The notes: generated by a model from the letters alone, not told the origin. DNA of 64,000 bases from Corynebacterium tuberculostearicum (GCF_030506365.1 NZ_CP073092.1:310001-374000); one strand, 5' to 3'. Numbered from the stretch's first letter, positions 48,353-58,622 are shown. Numbers and translations: made by a program.

Positions 48353-49393
48353 ATGGCAGAACAGAAGCAAGGCGGCCTTGGCAAAGGCCTAGCCGCACTC
48401 ATCCCGTCCGGTCCTGATGCCCCTACCCGCAAGCCGCGCCTGGGAGATTCCGCCGCGGATATTATCTTGGGTAATTCCACCCCGCAGCCGGGCCGGAAGG
48501 GCGGCGAAGGCAAGCGCGTAAAGGGCGCTCCCACCATTCAGCAGGGTTCTGGCTCTAAGCCCTCTAAGAAGCGCCAGGCCACCCCGGGTCCTATCGGTGC
48601 GACCTACCGTGAGATTTCCATTGGGGATATTATCCCTAACCCGAAGCAGCCGCGCACGGTCTTCGACGAGGATGAACTCGGCGAGCTCGTCCACTCGATC
48701 CGCGAGTTTGGCCTGCTACAGCCCGTGGTCGTTCGTCCTTCTGAGGAAGGTGGCTTCGAGCTCATCATGGGTGAGCGCCGTTGGCGCGCTTCCTCCAAGG
48801 CGGGCCTGGCCACGATTCCGGCCATCGTGCGCGATACCAAGGATGACAACTTGCTGCGCGATGCCCTGCTGGAGAATATCCACCGCGTACAGCTCAACCC
48901 TTTGGAAGAGGCGCACGCCTACCAGCAGCTGCTGGAAGAATTCGGTGTTACCCAGAACGAGCTGGCGGACCGCATTGGCCGTTCGCGCCCACAGGTGACC
49001 AATATGTTGCGCCTGCTCAAGCTGCCGGTAGAGGTACAAAAGCGCGTAGCTGCTGGTACCTTATCTGCCGGCCACGCGCGTGCCCTATTGTCCTTGGATG
49101 ACACCGAGGCCATGGAATACATTGCCAACCGCATCATCGCGGAGGGCCTGTCCGTACGCGCGACCGAGGAGGCAGTCACCCTCTACAAGCGCGATGGTAA
49201 GCCGGCCGAATCCAAGAAGAAGCAGCCGGCACCGCAGCCGCAGTACTTTACCGATTCCGCTGAGCGCCTGTCTGATCGTTTCGATACCAAGGTCACCGTG
49301 ACCATGGGCAAGCGCAAGGGCAAGATGGTCGTGGAATTCGGCGACCAAGAAGATTTCGAGCGCATCATGGCGCTCATTGAGGGCCAGCACTAA
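48353..49393 (+). CDS. parB: Chromosome partitioning protein ParB
   Basis: 346 residues: N-terminal CTPase domain with the GERRWRAS motif, central HTH ([23 protein letters not shown]), C-terminal dimer domain. Binds parS near the origin. No perfect parS (TGTTTCACGTGAAACA) was found in this window. Confidence 0.95.
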   Translation: MAEQKQGGLGKGLAALIPSGPDAPTRKPRLGDSAADIILGNSTPQPGRKGGEGKRVKGAPTIQQGSGSKPSKKRQATPGPIGATYREISIGDIIPNPKQPRTVFDEDELGELVHSIREFGLLQPVVVRPSEEGGFELIMGERRWRASSKAGLATIPAIVRDTKDDNLLRDALLENIHRVQLNPLEEAHAYQQLLEEFGVTQNELADRIGRSRPQVTNMLRLLKLPVEVQKRVAAGTLSAGHARALLSLDDTEAMEYIANRIIAEGLSVRATEEAVTLYKRDGKPAESKKKQPAPQPQYFTDSAERLSDRFDTKVTVTMGKRKGKMVVEFGDQEDFERIMALIEGQH

Positions 49394-49402
49394 ACCGGGG
49401 CG

Positions 49403-49981
49403 ATGATCCTCGAGCCGGTACGCGAAGGCACGCGCATTCACCGCCAGGCCGCGCGCAGCACCTTTTGGGAGCTGGAGGCCTCCGTGGTCGATCCCGCCTT
49501 TGAAAAGGAAGCGTGGCTGGCTACTACCCTGCTCTCCTTTGGTCAGTGCGGCTTTACCGTGGGCGAGGACGCCACCATTCTCTTTTGCTCCCGCGAGGAT
49601 GCTGCCGGCGCCGCCAAGCTTCCCACCGCCCCCATTTCAAACGATGCGGAGATCATTACCTCGCTCTTCGTTAAGGCACATTTAATGGGGCGTGGCATTG
49701 AAGCAGTGCTTGTCGACGCCGCCATTATGCACCTCACTAACCGCGGCAGCGCCGCCGTGGAGGCCTTTGGCTATTACGGCGATCCTGCGGCAGCAGCGGA
49801 TTTCTTGGGCCACAAACCGGCCTATATCGGGCTGATGTCTTATGAAACTTTGCGCTCCGCCGGCTTTGAGGTAGCCGCAGATCACCCAGTACTCCCCCGC
49901 TTGCGGCTCGAGCTGCCGCCCCAGCACGATATGCTCAGTGCGGCAGCCGCAGAAGACCTCCTGGCCCGCGCCTTGGCCTAG
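49403..49981 (+). CDS. GNAT-like acetyltransferase next to parB
   Basis: 192 residues. EIITSLFVKAHLMGRGIEAVLVDAAIMHL corresponds to a GNAT motif A region but with a weakened G/A loop (GRGIE). DFLGHKPAYIG follows. Lies 9 bp after parB, so probably cotranscribed. Substrate unknown; a similar gene often follows parB in Corynebacterium. Confidence 0.7.
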   Translation: MILEPVREGTRIHRQAARSTFWELEASVVDPAFEKEAWLATTLLSFGQCGFTVGEDATILFCSREDAAGAAKLPTAPISNDAEIITSLFVKAHLMGRGIEAVLVDAAIMHLTNRGSAAVEAFGYYGDPAAAADFLGHKPAYIGLMSYETLRSAGFEVAADHPVLPRLRLELPPQHDMLSAAAAEDLLARALA

Positions 49982-49990
49982 ATTCGAGGC

Positions 49991-51172
49991 CTAGGACTGT
50001 TCGGCCTGGAGCAGCTCGGAGAACTTATAGGTGCCGGTTACAGCGGTGTCCTGCTCCATGAGGTACATGCGCTTTACGGCAATCACAATCGCCTCCGCAA
50101 TGTCATCGCGACAGGACGGGCTGGTGAGGATCTTTAAGTCCTCTGGGTTGGTCAGGTAGCCCAGTACGATCTGGATGACCGGCATCTGGGTCAAGCGCAG
50201 CAGGTCCCAGGTGCGGCCGTGGTTGCCGCAGTCCAGCAGCTCAGTGCGCGCGACGATCTCGCGCTGGATGAAACCGGAAAGGGTCTCACCAATGAGTGAG
50301 GAGTTGCCGGATTCGGAACCGAAGTAGAAGGTGGCAACACCATTGGCCTTCTCATTGGGGTAAGAATCGCAGGCTAGGGAAATGACCATGTCCGCATCGA
50401 AGGCATTGGCCAGCTCGGCGCGGGACTTGACGTCCGCATCGGAGGTCCGAGGACGGGAAATGATGGTTTCCATGCCTGCGGCAATCATGCGCCCCTCGAT
50501 GCGCTGGGTGAGGTCCCACAGGATTTCCTGCTCGGAAATATCACCGAAGCGACCCTTGACCAGCTGGCCGGCGTCGCCGCCGCTCAAGGCGGGATCGATG
50601 ACAACGCGCTTGCCCGCCAGCTTTGGGCCGGCGTTGCGGACGCGCTCACGCTCTTGAATATTGTGCGCGGAGCCACCGGTGATGCGGCGGCCGAGCAGTC
50701 CAAGGGCGCGGATGGTGGCGGGGCCGCACACACCATCTTCTTGCAGGCCGCAGTTGTGCTGATATTCCTTCAGGGCCGCGTGGGTATTAGTACCGAAGTG
50801 GCCGTCCACGCGCTGCTGGTAGAAGCCGAGCTCCTGCAGTTGTTGCTGGAGCTGCGAGATATCGTCACCCACCAGCTCATTCGCGGGCTCGTAGCTAAGT
50901 ACGCGGCTGCCGAGCGTGTACGAGGCTTGGCGCAGTTCGCGCAGGGTGAGATCGTCGATCTCGCCCGTGGGCACGATACCGCGGGATTGCTGGAAGGCCT
51001 TGAGGACCTCAGACAAATTGGCATCAAAGCTCTTGTCGCTCTCGGAGTACTTCTGCTTCTTCCACGCAGAAAGTTCCCCCTTGAAATCTGACAAGAGGCC
51101 GAGACGGGCCAAGGTAGCGCGAGCCTCAGCTACACGCACGCTTGTATCGCCGACTCGAAGAACGCGATTCAC
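49991..51172 (-). CDS. cwlM: CwlM-like peptidoglycan-binding pseudo-amidase
   Basis: 393 residues, GTG start. Two peptidoglycan-binding domains (about 3-80 and 98-160) precede an amidase_3 fold (about 188-370). The zinc ligand motif GHGG is replaced by ALSGG in VVIDPALSGGD (191-200) and the usual SLHAN by SLACD (265-269), so the enzyme should be inactive. In mycobacteria CwlM is a PknB-phosphorylated activator of MurA. No signal peptide is seen, consistent with a cytoplasmic regulator. Follows trxA on the minus strand. Confidence 0.85.
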   Translation of the reverse strand: MNRVLRVGDTSVRVAEARATLARLGLLSDFKGELSAWKKQKYSESDKSFDANLSEVLKAFQQSRGIVPTGEIDDLTLRELRQASYTLGSRVLSYEPANELVGDDISQLQQQLQELGFYQQRVDGHFGTNTHAALKEYQHNCGLQEDGVCGPATIRALGLLGRRITGGSAHNIQERERVRNAGPKLAGKRVVIDPALSGGDAGQLVKGRFGDISEQEILWDLTQRIEGRMIAAGMETIISRPRTSDADVKSRAELANAFDADMVISLACDSYPNEKANGVATFYFGSESGNSSLIGETLSGFIQREIVARTELLDCGNHGRTWDLLRLTQMPVIQIVLGYLTNPEDLKILTSPSCRDDIAEAIVIAVKRMYLMEQDTAVTGTYKFSELLQAEQS

Positions 51173-51232
51173 GCCTTATACCCCTTTCACAGCCCGCTTT
51201 AGTTAGGGCCGCATTCCAGAATTTCTACACGC

Positions 51233-51256
51233 TTAATCTAATAGGAATTAGATTAA
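51233..51256 (-). terminator. AT-rich inverted repeat between trxA and cwlM
   Basis: TTAATCTAAT-AGGA-ATTAGATTAA, perfect 10-bp arms, 3 bp past the trxA stop. Without a T run it could be a weak terminator or an operator for cwlM. Confidence 0.45.
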
Positions 51257-51259
51257 CAG

Positions 51260-51583
51260 TTAAAGCTGCTTTTTCACTTGCGCCACGATGTCATCTTTAG
51301 AACGCAGACCCACAAATTCGTCTACCTTCTCGCCGTGGTTGAAAATCAGCACATTGGGGATGGACATGATCTGGAACATGGCGCCTAGGTTGCGCTCTTC
51401 ATCGACGTTGACCTTGGCGACGGTGACTTGGCCGTCCAACTCCTCCGCTACCTCTTCCAGGATGGGGGAAAGCTTCTTGCACGGGCCACACCACTCGGCC
51501 CAGAAATCGACGACGACGGGCTTATCGGACTCGATGACGTCCTTACGGAACGTATCGGTGGTTACTTTCTTGACGTTGCTCAT
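51260..51583 (-). CDS. trxA: Thioredoxin
   Basis: 107 residues with the redox site AEWCGPCKK and cis-proline region IMSIPNV. Reduced by TrxB, encoded 6 bp upstream. Confidence 0.95.
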   Translation of the reverse strand: MSNVKKVTTDTFRKDVIESDKPVVVDFWAEWCGPCKKLSPILEEVAEELDGQVTVAKVNVDEERNLGAMFQIMSIPNVLIFNHGEKVDEFVGLRSKDDIVAQVKKQL

Positions 51584-51589
51584 ACTGAA

Positions 51590-52516
51590 TTAACGGTTTT
51601 CTGCGAGGAAATGTTCCGCATCAATTGCCGCACGGCAACCGGAGCCGGCCGCGGTAATTGCCTGCTGGTAGTGGTCATCCACCAAGTCACCGCAGGCGAA
51701 AACGCCTGGCAGGGAGGTCTTGGTGGTGGGTTGTTTAACTACAACATAGCCGTTGTCATTGAGCTTGACCTGATCATTGAGGAAGGAAGAGCGCGGATCG
51801 TGGCCAATTGCTACGAACATGGCAGTGACGTCCAAGGTGGAAGTCTCGCCGTTGGTGACGTCCTTGAGTTTGAGTCCGCCGACCTTGCCATCGGCTTCAA
51901 TAACTTCTTCGACGACCTTATTGGTCTCCCACTTGATCTTTTCGTTGGCCTGGGCGCGCTCCAGCATGATCTTGGAGGCGCGGAAGTTCTCGGAGCGGTT
52001 CACAATGGTGACAGAGTCCGCGAACTTGGTGAGGAAGGTAGCCTCCTCCATAGCGGAGTCGCCGCCGCCGATAACGGCAATATTGTGGCCCTTGAAGAAG
52101 AAGCCATCGCACGTAGCGCAGGTGGATACGCCACGGCCGGAGAGTTCTTCCTCACCGGGAACGCCGAGGTGGCGCGGGGCGGCACCGGTGGCGAGGATAA
52201 CGGTGCGGGCCTCAAAGAGCTCGTCACCCACGTGCAGCTTTTTAATATCGCCTTCCAGCTCAACGGAGTCAACGACCTCCATGCGGAGATCCGCACCGAA
52301 GCGGATGGCCTGGGCGCGCATTTCTTCCATGAGTTCTGGGCCCATGATGCCCTTTTGGAAGCCGGGGTAGTTTTCTACCTCGGTGGTATTCATAAGCTCG
52401 CCGCCGTACTCGAAGCCCTCGAAGACAATCGGGTTGAGCTCGGCGCGTGCCGCGTACAGCGCGGCGGTGTAACCGGCAGGGCCGGAACCTACGATGGCAA
52501 CATCGTGGACGGTCAT
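51590..52516 (-). CDS. trxB: Thioredoxin reductase
   Basis: About 308 residues: FAD motif [19 protein letters not shown], redox pair in CATCDG, NADPH motif [14 protein letters not shown] end [18 protein letters not shown] 52516 follows GGGAG; the frame to 52582 is an unsupported extension. Supplies electrons to thioredoxin. SigM controls such genes in C. glutamicum. Confidence 0.95.
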   Translation of the reverse strand: MTVHDVAIVGSGPAGYTAALYAARAELNPIVFEGFEYGGELMNTTEVENYPGFQKGIMGPELMEEMRAQAIRFGADLRMEVVDSVELEGDIKKLHVGDELFEARTVILATGAAPRHLGVPGEEELSGRGVSTCATCDGFFFKGHNIAVIGGGDSAMEEATFLTKFADSVTIVNRSENFRASKIMLERAQANEKIKWETNKVVEEVIEADGKVGGLKLKDVTNGETSTLDVTAMFVAIGHDPRSSFLNDQVKLNDNGYVVVKQPTTKTSLPGVFACGDLVDDHYQQAITAAGSGCRAAIDAEHFLAENR

Positions 52517-52600
52517 TGCTAACTCCCTAAAATCAGAGTGTGGTTTCGCGTAACGCCCTGAGTCTACCCGCCACGCTGACAAACGTCGGTATTAGCAAAC

Positions 52601-53149
52601 TCACCCCATGGCGGCGCGTAGGACTTCCCTCGCTCGGGCGCGGCGGGATTTAATGGTGCCGGGTTTTACCCCTTGGGCGGTGGCGACTTCACCGACGCGG
52701 AATCCGGCGACGTCGGTAAGCACCAGCGCTTCGCGTTGATCCTCGCGCAGCAGCTGCATGGCCTCGCGCACCGCCAGCTGCTCCGCTAGGTTTTCGGAAG
52801 GATTATGCGCGAGTAGCGGATTGCGATCGTCGTCGAAGTCCTCCGCATCTAATGAAGCATTTTCCCTGTTAGAACGGTGGTTCAAGTAGTCATAGCCAGA
52901 GTTTTTCACCAGCCGGTGCAGCCAGGTCGATAGTGCGGATTCGCGGCGATAAGAGTGCAGGTTGCAGCTGGCGCGCAGGAAGGCTTCTTGGACCACATCT
53001 TGGGCATCGTGATCGTTTCTGGTGTAGCGCCGTGCCACGGTGGTCAGCCGCGTGCGGTGGCGTTCCACGATGGTGGAAAAGGCCTTATTATCCCCTTCAA
53101 TGAAAGCATCAACTAGTTCTTCGTCACTGCGGTCATGACTCAGCGTCAT
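52601..53149 (-). CDS. sigM: ECF sigma factor, SigM-like
   Basis: 182 residues: region 2 (YTRNDHDAQDVVQEAFLRA) and region 4 (LVLTDVAGFRVGEVATAQGVKPGTIKSRRARAREVL). Position directly upstream of trxB-trxA matches SigM of C. glutamicum, which answers thiol-oxidative stress. No anti-sigma gene follows; trxB does. Confidence 0.88.
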   Translation of the reverse strand: MTLSHDRSDEELVDAFIEGDNKAFSTIVERHRTRLTTVARRYTRNDHDAQDVVQEAFLRASCNLHSYRRESALSTWLHRLVKNSGYDYLNHRSNRENASLDAEDFDDDRNPLLAHNPSENLAEQLAVREAMQLLREDQREALVLTDVAGFRVGEVATAQGVKPGTIKSRRARAREVLRAAMG

Positions 53150-53231
53150 ATGTAGATTCCCCCCGGATCAACAACTGTTATGCACAGTGTGACCCGAGGG
53201 GAAGCAGAGCGCGAGCGCTGGGCAGTACAGT

Positions 53232-55757
53232 CTATTGACCAGCCCGTACGCGCAGGGTGCGCCGCAGGTTATCGCGGCATTCCAACAGGATGCGGCGCAG
53301 CGCTCCTGGCAGCTCCCGGTGCAGTAGGCGCGTGGTGGCGGCATCGGCCATCGGCAATTCTGGGTAGAAGCCACGGATGAGGCGGTTAGCAATCTCAATC
53401 GGGTGCGCGGCCCAGATGTCTTCCACGCGGGAGAAGAACTCCTCCGCAAAGGCCTCCTGCAGGCTAGCTGAGCGCGGGGCATTGAAACCGGCGACCAGTG
53501 CGTCCACCTCGGCATTGGAATATGCGCCGGGCGTGAGCGCCTTATCGAACGCGGAGCGCTTGGTCTCCGGCGTGGGGAAGGCGTGGCTGGCGCCGAGGAA
53601 TTCGGTAGCGCCGGTTAGCGTATTATCGCGCTGCTTTTCCTCTTCGAGCTCGGTCAAAGTTACGGCGTCGCGGGCGGCGAGGGCGCGCAGGATCGACCAG
53701 CGGATTTCAGGGTCCAAGCGAAGGCCGGCAATGTCACCGTCGAGCAGGGCCTTAAGGCGTTCGGTGCCGGATTCCTCCGGCGTTGCGGCGAGGGCGCGGA
53801 TGGCGGCGCGAGCGAGCACAAGCTGCGCGTCCGAGGTTGGCTCGGCCTCGTCTAGGTGGCCCCAGATTGCCTCGGCATAGTCGGTGCGGACCTGCTCGCG
53901 GTCGGCGTCTGCAACATAATGCGCAATGGCAAAGTTGGCATTGGCGCAGGCAGCAGCCAGCAGCGTGGTATTGGTCTCGTAGGCTTCGTGCTTGACGACG
54001 ACCCCCAGATAGTCAATCGCCGACATTTCCCCATCGCGGGTGAGGTTCCACAGGGCGGTCCAGATCACCGCGCGGGTCAACTCATCCTCAATCTCGGTCA
54101 AGCGCTCGCCCGCTGTGTCTAGGGAGGTCTCGTCGAAGCGGATCTTGGCGTAGGTATGGTCGGCGTCGTTAAGCAGCAGCAATGCCGGGGCCGGAAGGCC
54201 GGCCGCCTCATCGATGATGGTACGGGTGGTGCCATCACCGGCCGGGAGATCGATGTCGATCTCGCGGTACTTGTGCAGGGACGCATCAAAGAGCGAAGCG
54301 CTCAGGCGGTGCGGCCGGGTGACGTCCTCGGCGTCTGCAATGATGGCCAGCTCTGCAATCTTCTCGCCTTCGGTGTGCAACTCCGGAGTGAGGGTATCCG
54401 GGCCCCAGGTGCGCAGCCAGGCCTGCGACCAGGCATCAAGATCGCGGTTCGTGTGCTTTTTTAGCGCTTTCAGGAGGTCATCAAAGGTGGCGGCGGCAAA
54501 GGCGTGCTCCTGGAAGTAGTCGCGCGCACCGGCGTAGAAATTATCGCGGCCAACGTAGTGCACCAGCTGCTTGAGCACCGCCGCTCCCTTGGCATAGGTG
54601 ATGCCATCGAAGTTCTGGCGTGCGGCATCCACGTCCGGGATCTCCGCCTTGATGGGGTGCGTGGTAGGCAGCTGATCCTGCAGGTAGGCCCAGTTCTTGC
54701 GAGCTCCGGCAAAATTGGCCCAGGCCTCGGTGTACTCGGTGCCGTGGACGGAAGAATCCGCGCCCATGAACTCCGCGAAAGACTCTTTGAGCCAGAGGTC
54801 ATCCCACCACTGTGGCGTAACCAGATCGCCGAACCACATATGGGACATCTCGTGCAGGATGGTATTCGCGCGGCCGGCATGCTGCGCGCGGGTGGCGCGG
54901 GAGCGGAAAATGTAGTTCTCCGTAAACGTCACCAGGCCTGGGTTTTCCATGGCACCCAGGTTGTATTCGGGTACAAAGATGGAATCGTACTTGCCCCACG
55001 GATAGGGATAGCCAAAGTTCTGGTGGAAAAAGTCCATGCCTTGGGCAGTAAGCTCCAGGATTTCCTCGTCCAGGTGCTCAAACATGGATGCGCGCGCAAA
55101 GGCACGCAGCTTCGCCGAGTGGCTGCCATCCGGGGCGGTCCAGGTGCGCTCTTGGTACTGGTAGGGGCCGGCGGCGAAAGAAGTCAGGTACGTCGACAGC
55201 GGCGGGGTCGGAGCAAAAGTAACGGTGGCGAGCTCCCCCTCTTCGCTGCGTTCGACTTCCGGTTGGTTGGAAAGGATCTGCCACTCTTTCGGTGCGGTCA
55301 TGCGCACGTGGAAGACGGCCTTGAGATCCGGCTGCTCCAGGCAGGGGAAGATGCGGCGGGCGTCGGAAGGCTCGAGGTGTGAATACAGGTAGGTCGCGTC
55401 ATCGGCCTGATCGTGCATCCGATGCAGCCCCTGGCCAGTGCGCGAATAGCGCGAGTGGCTGGTGACCTCGATAGCGAGCTCCTCCCCTACCGGCAGGCCG
55501 TGCAGCCGGATGATGCTGCCATCAAAATCCACCTCCTGCGGGGTGCCATTGACCTTGACCTCCGCGACGGATTCGCCCAGGTAATCAAGGAAAAGCTCGG
55601 GTTCGCTGCTGCTGAGCTCGAGGCGGGTAGTCACGCGGTAGGTGGGGCTATCGAGTACCTCCGAGAGATCGAGGTGGAGGTGATAGGCGCGCAGGTCCAC
55701 TGCCGCTGCGCGTTCTTGGAGCAACTCGTGCTGCGTCTTATTTTGTGGTGCGGTCAT
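53232..55757 (-). CDS. pepN: Aminopeptidase N (M1 family)
   Basis: 841 residues: substrate motif GAMENPG, zinc site HEMSHMWFGDLVTPQWWDDLWLKE, then an ERAP1-C-like helical domain. Cytosolic enzyme that removes N-terminal residues from peptides. Lies upstream of sigM with 82 bp between. Confidence 0.96.
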   Translation of the reverse strand: MTAPQNKTQHELLQERAAAVDLRAYHLHLDLSEVLDSPTYRVTTRLELSSSEPELFLDYLGESVAEVKVNGTPQEVDFDGSIIRLHGLPVGEELAIEVTSHSRYSRTGQGLHRMHDQADDATYLYSHLEPSDARRIFPCLEQPDLKAVFHVRMTAPKEWQILSNQPEVERSEEGELATVTFAPTPPLSTYLTSFAAGPYQYQERTWTAPDGSHSAKLRAFARASMFEHLDEEILELTAQGMDFFHQNFGYPYPWGKYDSIFVPEYNLGAMENPGLVTFTENYIFRSRATRAQHAGRANTILHEMSHMWFGDLVTPQWWDDLWLKESFAEFMGADSSVHGTEYTEAWANFAGARKNWAYLQDQLPTTHPIKAEIPDVDAARQNFDGITYAKGAAVLKQLVHYVGRDNFYAGARDYFQEHAFAAATFDDLLKALKKHTNRDLDAWSQAWLRTWGPDTLTPELHTEGEKIAELAIIADAEDVTRPHRLSASLFDASLHKYREIDIDLPAGDGTTRTIIDEAAGLPAPALLLLNDADHTYAKIRFDETSLDTAGERLTEIEDELTRAVIWTALWNLTRDGEMSAIDYLGVVVKHEAYETNTTLLAAACANANFAIAHYVADADREQVRTDYAEAIWGHLDEAEPTSDAQLVLARAAIRALAATPEESGTERLKALLDGDIAGLRLDPEIRWSILRALAARDAVTLTELEEEKQRDNTLTGATEFLGASHAFPTPETKRSAFDKALTPGAYSNAEVDALVAGFNAPRSASLQEAFAEEFFSRVEDIWAAHPIEIANRLIRGFYPELPMADAATTRLLHRELPGALRRILLECRDNLRRTLRVRAGQ

Positions 55758-56094
55758 GTCTACGAACTATAGTTACCGCCGTCACGTAGGGTGCGGGGTT
55801 GGGGTCCTAAGCTCCGCTGGCTTCTAGGAGCAAAATACCCAGCGGGTTTCGGAGCCCCGCTGTGGACCAGTTGGATTAGTTTTTGCCGTCTCACACTCTT
55901 CACGTGGCGCAAGATGTCAGTGACCATCAGCAAGCGTCACACCACACTGAGGGATGCAACCTATGGAAACCGTCAAACGATAACACCACACTCACCACTT
56001 TCTGTAAACATAAGGCCTAGACCCCACTAGACGCGTGTAAAACAATGCTAGGAACGGCCATATTTACAGGAAACATTCTGCTCCAAAGCGGCGT
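55758..56094. other. Intergenic stretch, no gene recognised
   Basis: Contains CAGCGGG (55840-55846) and CCCGCTG (55856-55862), a short hairpin. Otherwise no ORF or known element; it marks the edge of accessory DNA. Confidence 0.4.
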
Positions 56095-56112
56095 AACAAT
56101 AGGGTGTACCCA
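56095..56112. repeat. Left imperfect inverted repeat of the MFS/TetR segment
   Basis: AACAATAGGGTGTACCCA pairs at 15 of 18 positions with the reverse complement of 58534-58551. Confidence 0.5.
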
Positions 56113-56251
56113 AATGAGCGCCACGCTCGTAGTCACTGGCCTTAGGCGCCGTGAACAGGGAGTGACGCGGATCTCTCTCGCAGTAGACATAACTACACCA
56201 TCCATCCGGTACACTTACGTTGTTCACGATTAAACGATTAAGGAGACGCGC

Positions 56252-57751
56252 ATGTCCACGATGACGAAACGGCGACGCTGGTCGCTGCTGGTGACTGTCG
56301 GAGCGGGGCTCCTACTGATCACCCTCGACAACTCGATCCTGTACACGGCATTGCCGACACTGACCGAGGACCTTCAGGCATCAAGCACCCAGAGCCTGTG
56401 GATCATCAACGCCTACCCCCTGGTGATGGCGGGCCTGCTGCTCGGTAGCGGGACCCTCGGTGATCGCATCGGCCACACGCAGATGTTCGTCGTCGGCCTG
56501 GTGATCTTCGGGTTGGCGTCCCTGCTCGCAGCGTTGGCGCCGTCGCCCGAGGTGCTGATCGGTGCACGCGCTGTGCTCGCTGTCGGTGCGGCAGCGATGA
56601 TGCCGGCAACCCTGGCACTGATCCGCACGTACTTCACGGTCGAGCGCGAGCGGAACCTCGCGATCGCGATCTGGGGCAGCCTCTCCGTGGTGGGTGCCGC
56701 GCTGGGCCCCATCCTCGGCGGAACTTTGCTCGAGAACTTCTGGTGGGGCTCGGTGTTCCTGGTGAACGTGCCCGTAGTGGCGCTGGCGCTGGTTGCTACC
56801 TGGTTGATCCGCCCGGCCAATGACCCGGATCCTTCGAAGCGCTGGGATGCCGTGTCTTCGATACTGGTGATGATCGGGCTCGTCGGAACGGTGGTGGCCA
56901 TCAAGGAGATCGGCCACGCGCCCCCGTCTGTCGCGACCATTGTTGTTGCGCTGCTCGTTGCTGCCATCGGGTTCTGGCTCTTCGTGCGCCGTCAGCGGCG
57001 CCTGGAGAATCCGCTGCTGGAGTTCTCCATCTTCCTCAACCCGGCGTTCAGTGCTGGCGTGCTCGCCGCGGCGTTCGCGATGTTCGCCATCGGTGGCATC
57101 GAGCTTGTCACCACGCAACGGTTCCAGCAGGTCGTCGGCTTCAGTCCGCTGGAGGCTGGGCTTTTGGTTGCCGTGATTGCCGTGGGCTCGTTGCCGACAG
57201 CGCTCCTGGGTGGTGCCTTCTTGCACCGTGTCGGGCTGCTCGCGCTGATCACCGGTGGTCTCGCCGTCGCCACCGGCGGCGTCGTGGTGACGGTAGTCGG
57301 GTTCCAATCATCCTTCGGCGTGCTGGTTCTCGGCCTTCTGGTGACGGGTGCCGGTCTCGGAGCTGCCCTGTCGGTCGCCTCCACCGCCATCATCGGGAAC
57401 GTGCCGGTGCGCCGTGCAGGCATGGCCGCTTCCCTCGAAGAGGTCTCCTACGAGTTCGGCAGCCTCATCGCCGTGTCCGTGCTCGGAAGCCTGCTCACGG
57501 CCATCTATACCGCCAGTGTTGTCCTCCCCAACGGCGCACCGGCGGCGGCTGGTGACGGTATCGCTGAGGCACTGGAGGCGGCGCAGGGAGACGCCGCCAT
57601 CATTCAGGCGGCCTCCACGGCCTTCGACTCCGCGTACCTCGTCGTGATGCTAGTCGTTGCCGGCGTCCTGGCAGCGGCCACTGTCATCACGGGAGTGCTG
57701 CTGCGTCGGTACCTGCCTGGCACGCAGTCGCAGCTGCACTCCGAGCACTGA
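56252..57751 (+). CDS. MFS multidrug exporter, 14-span DHA2 type
   Basis: 499 residues, about 14 spans: LDNSILYTALPTL (motif D1), GSGTLGDRIGHTQMFVVG (motif A), WGSLSVVGAALGPILGG (motif C, antiporter). Resembles QacA/SmvA/LfrA-type exporters of cationic drugs and dyes. AAGGAG lies 6 nt upstream. The TetR-type gene starts 17 bp downstream, a standard efflux-plus-regulator pair, and the two sit between inverted repeats. Confidence 0.88.
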   Translation: MSTMTKRRRWSLLVTVGAGLLLITLDNSILYTALPTLTEDLQASSTQSLWIINAYPLVMAGLLLGSGTLGDRIGHTQMFVVGLVIFGLASLLAALAPSPEVLIGARAVLAVGAAAMMPATLALIRTYFTVERERNLAIAIWGSLSVVGAALGPILGGTLLENFWWGSVFLVNVPVVALALVATWLIRPANDPDPSKRWDAVSSILVMIGLVGTVVAIKEIGHAPPSVATIVVALLVAAIGFWLFVRRQRRLENPLLEFSIFLNPAFSAGVLAAAFAMFAIGGIELVTTQRFQQVVGFSPLEAGLLVAVIAVGSLPTALLGGAFLHRVGLLALITGGLAVATGGVVVTVVGFQSSFGVLVLGLLVTGAGLGAALSVASTAIIGNVPVRRAGMAASLEEVSYEFGSLIAVSVLGSLLTAIYTASVVLPNGAPAAAGDGIAEALEAAQGDAAIIQAASTAFDSAYLVVMLVVAGVLAAATVITGVLLRRYLPGTQSQLHSEH

Positions 57752-57768
57752 CCACGAAAGGACCGCTC

Positions 57769-58341
57769 ATGCGGACCAGCAAACGAGACTCCATCCTCCA
57801 AGCCGCCCTCCACGTTGTCGAAACCGACGGCGTCACGGCCGTCACGTACGAATCGGTGGCCGCCGCCTCCGGACTCACCAAAGGTGGGCTGCTCTACCAC
57901 TTCCCCTCGAAGGACGCCCTGGTGCTCGCGCTGCACGAGCATCTTGCCGAGCGCTGGGACCACGAGATGATCAACGTCCTGGGCAAGGACCCAGACGAGG
58001 CAACGCAGGACGAGCGCGTCGCCGCCTACGCCCGCGTGAGCGCTCGCAGCGCCACTGGCCCCGAGCTGCTGTTCATGCTCGAGGCGAGCACCGACAGCGA
58101 GCTCAACAAGCCGTGGAGAAGGGTCATCTCCCGATGGATACCCGACCCTGCCGAGATTGACCCGACTGACCCTCGGGCGCTGCAGAAGATGGTCGCGTAC
58201 CTTGCCGCCGACGGACTCTGGCTTAGCGAATCCGTCGGAGCCGCCCCCCTTCCGCCCGAACTGCGCGCCGCGCTGGCAGAGCACCTCGCCCACTCCGTTG
58301 CGGACGCAGCCGGAACCTCGAGCAACGCGGCGAACCGATGA
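57769..58341 (+). CDS. TetR-family regulator
   Basis: 190 residues. HTH VTYESVAAASGLTKGGLLYHFPSK in the first 50; the rest is a helical ligand domain. Probably represses the exporter gene upstream, with which it is cotranscribed. GAAAGGA precedes the ATG. Confidence 0.88.
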   Translation: MRTSKRDSILQAALHVVETDGVTAVTYESVAAASGLTKGGLLYHFPSKDALVLALHEHLAERWDHEMINVLGKDPDEATQDERVAAYARVSARSATGPELLFMLEASTDSELNKPWRRVISRWIPDPAEIDPTDPRALQKMVAYLAADGLWLSESVGAAPLPPELRAALAEHLAHSVADAAGTSSNAANR

Positions 58342-58514
58342 GCGCATCCATCTCGCAGATCTGAACCGATCCAGGTTCGCTGCCGCTGCCTTTCGCCTTC
58401 TCAAGAGGCTGCTCGTTCGCGGCCTCGTCGAGTCAGTGCCATACAGGGGCACCCCAGCGGGACAGTTACGGCGCAGTAGTTTGCTGTTGCCAATAGGCTC
58501 GGTCTCGCCATTTT

Positions 58515-58532
58515 TGCGACACATCTGTCGCA
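58515..58532. repeat. Short palindrome
   Basis: TGCGAC-ACATCT-GTCGCA, preceded by TTTT, directly inside the right inverted repeat. Perhaps a terminator read on the minus strand or part of an element end. Confidence 0.4.
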
Positions 58533-58533
58533 C

Positions 58534-58551
58534 TGGGTGTACCCCATTGTT
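58534..58551. repeat. Right imperfect inverted repeat of the MFS/TetR segment
   Basis: TGGGTGTACCCCATTGTT, partner of 56095-56112. Confidence 0.5.
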
Positions 58552-58622
58552 TAGTAATGGTGTCCTCTACTTTGGGCGATTGCTTTCAAATGCTGGGCGC
58601 GGGGACAACAATTCTGGAAAAG

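Noticed and set aside
47498..49393. Chromosomal parS next to parAB
   Set aside because: No TGTTTCACGTGAAACA or close variant seen; TGTTCCACGTGCTGC in yidC (about 46221) is too weak.
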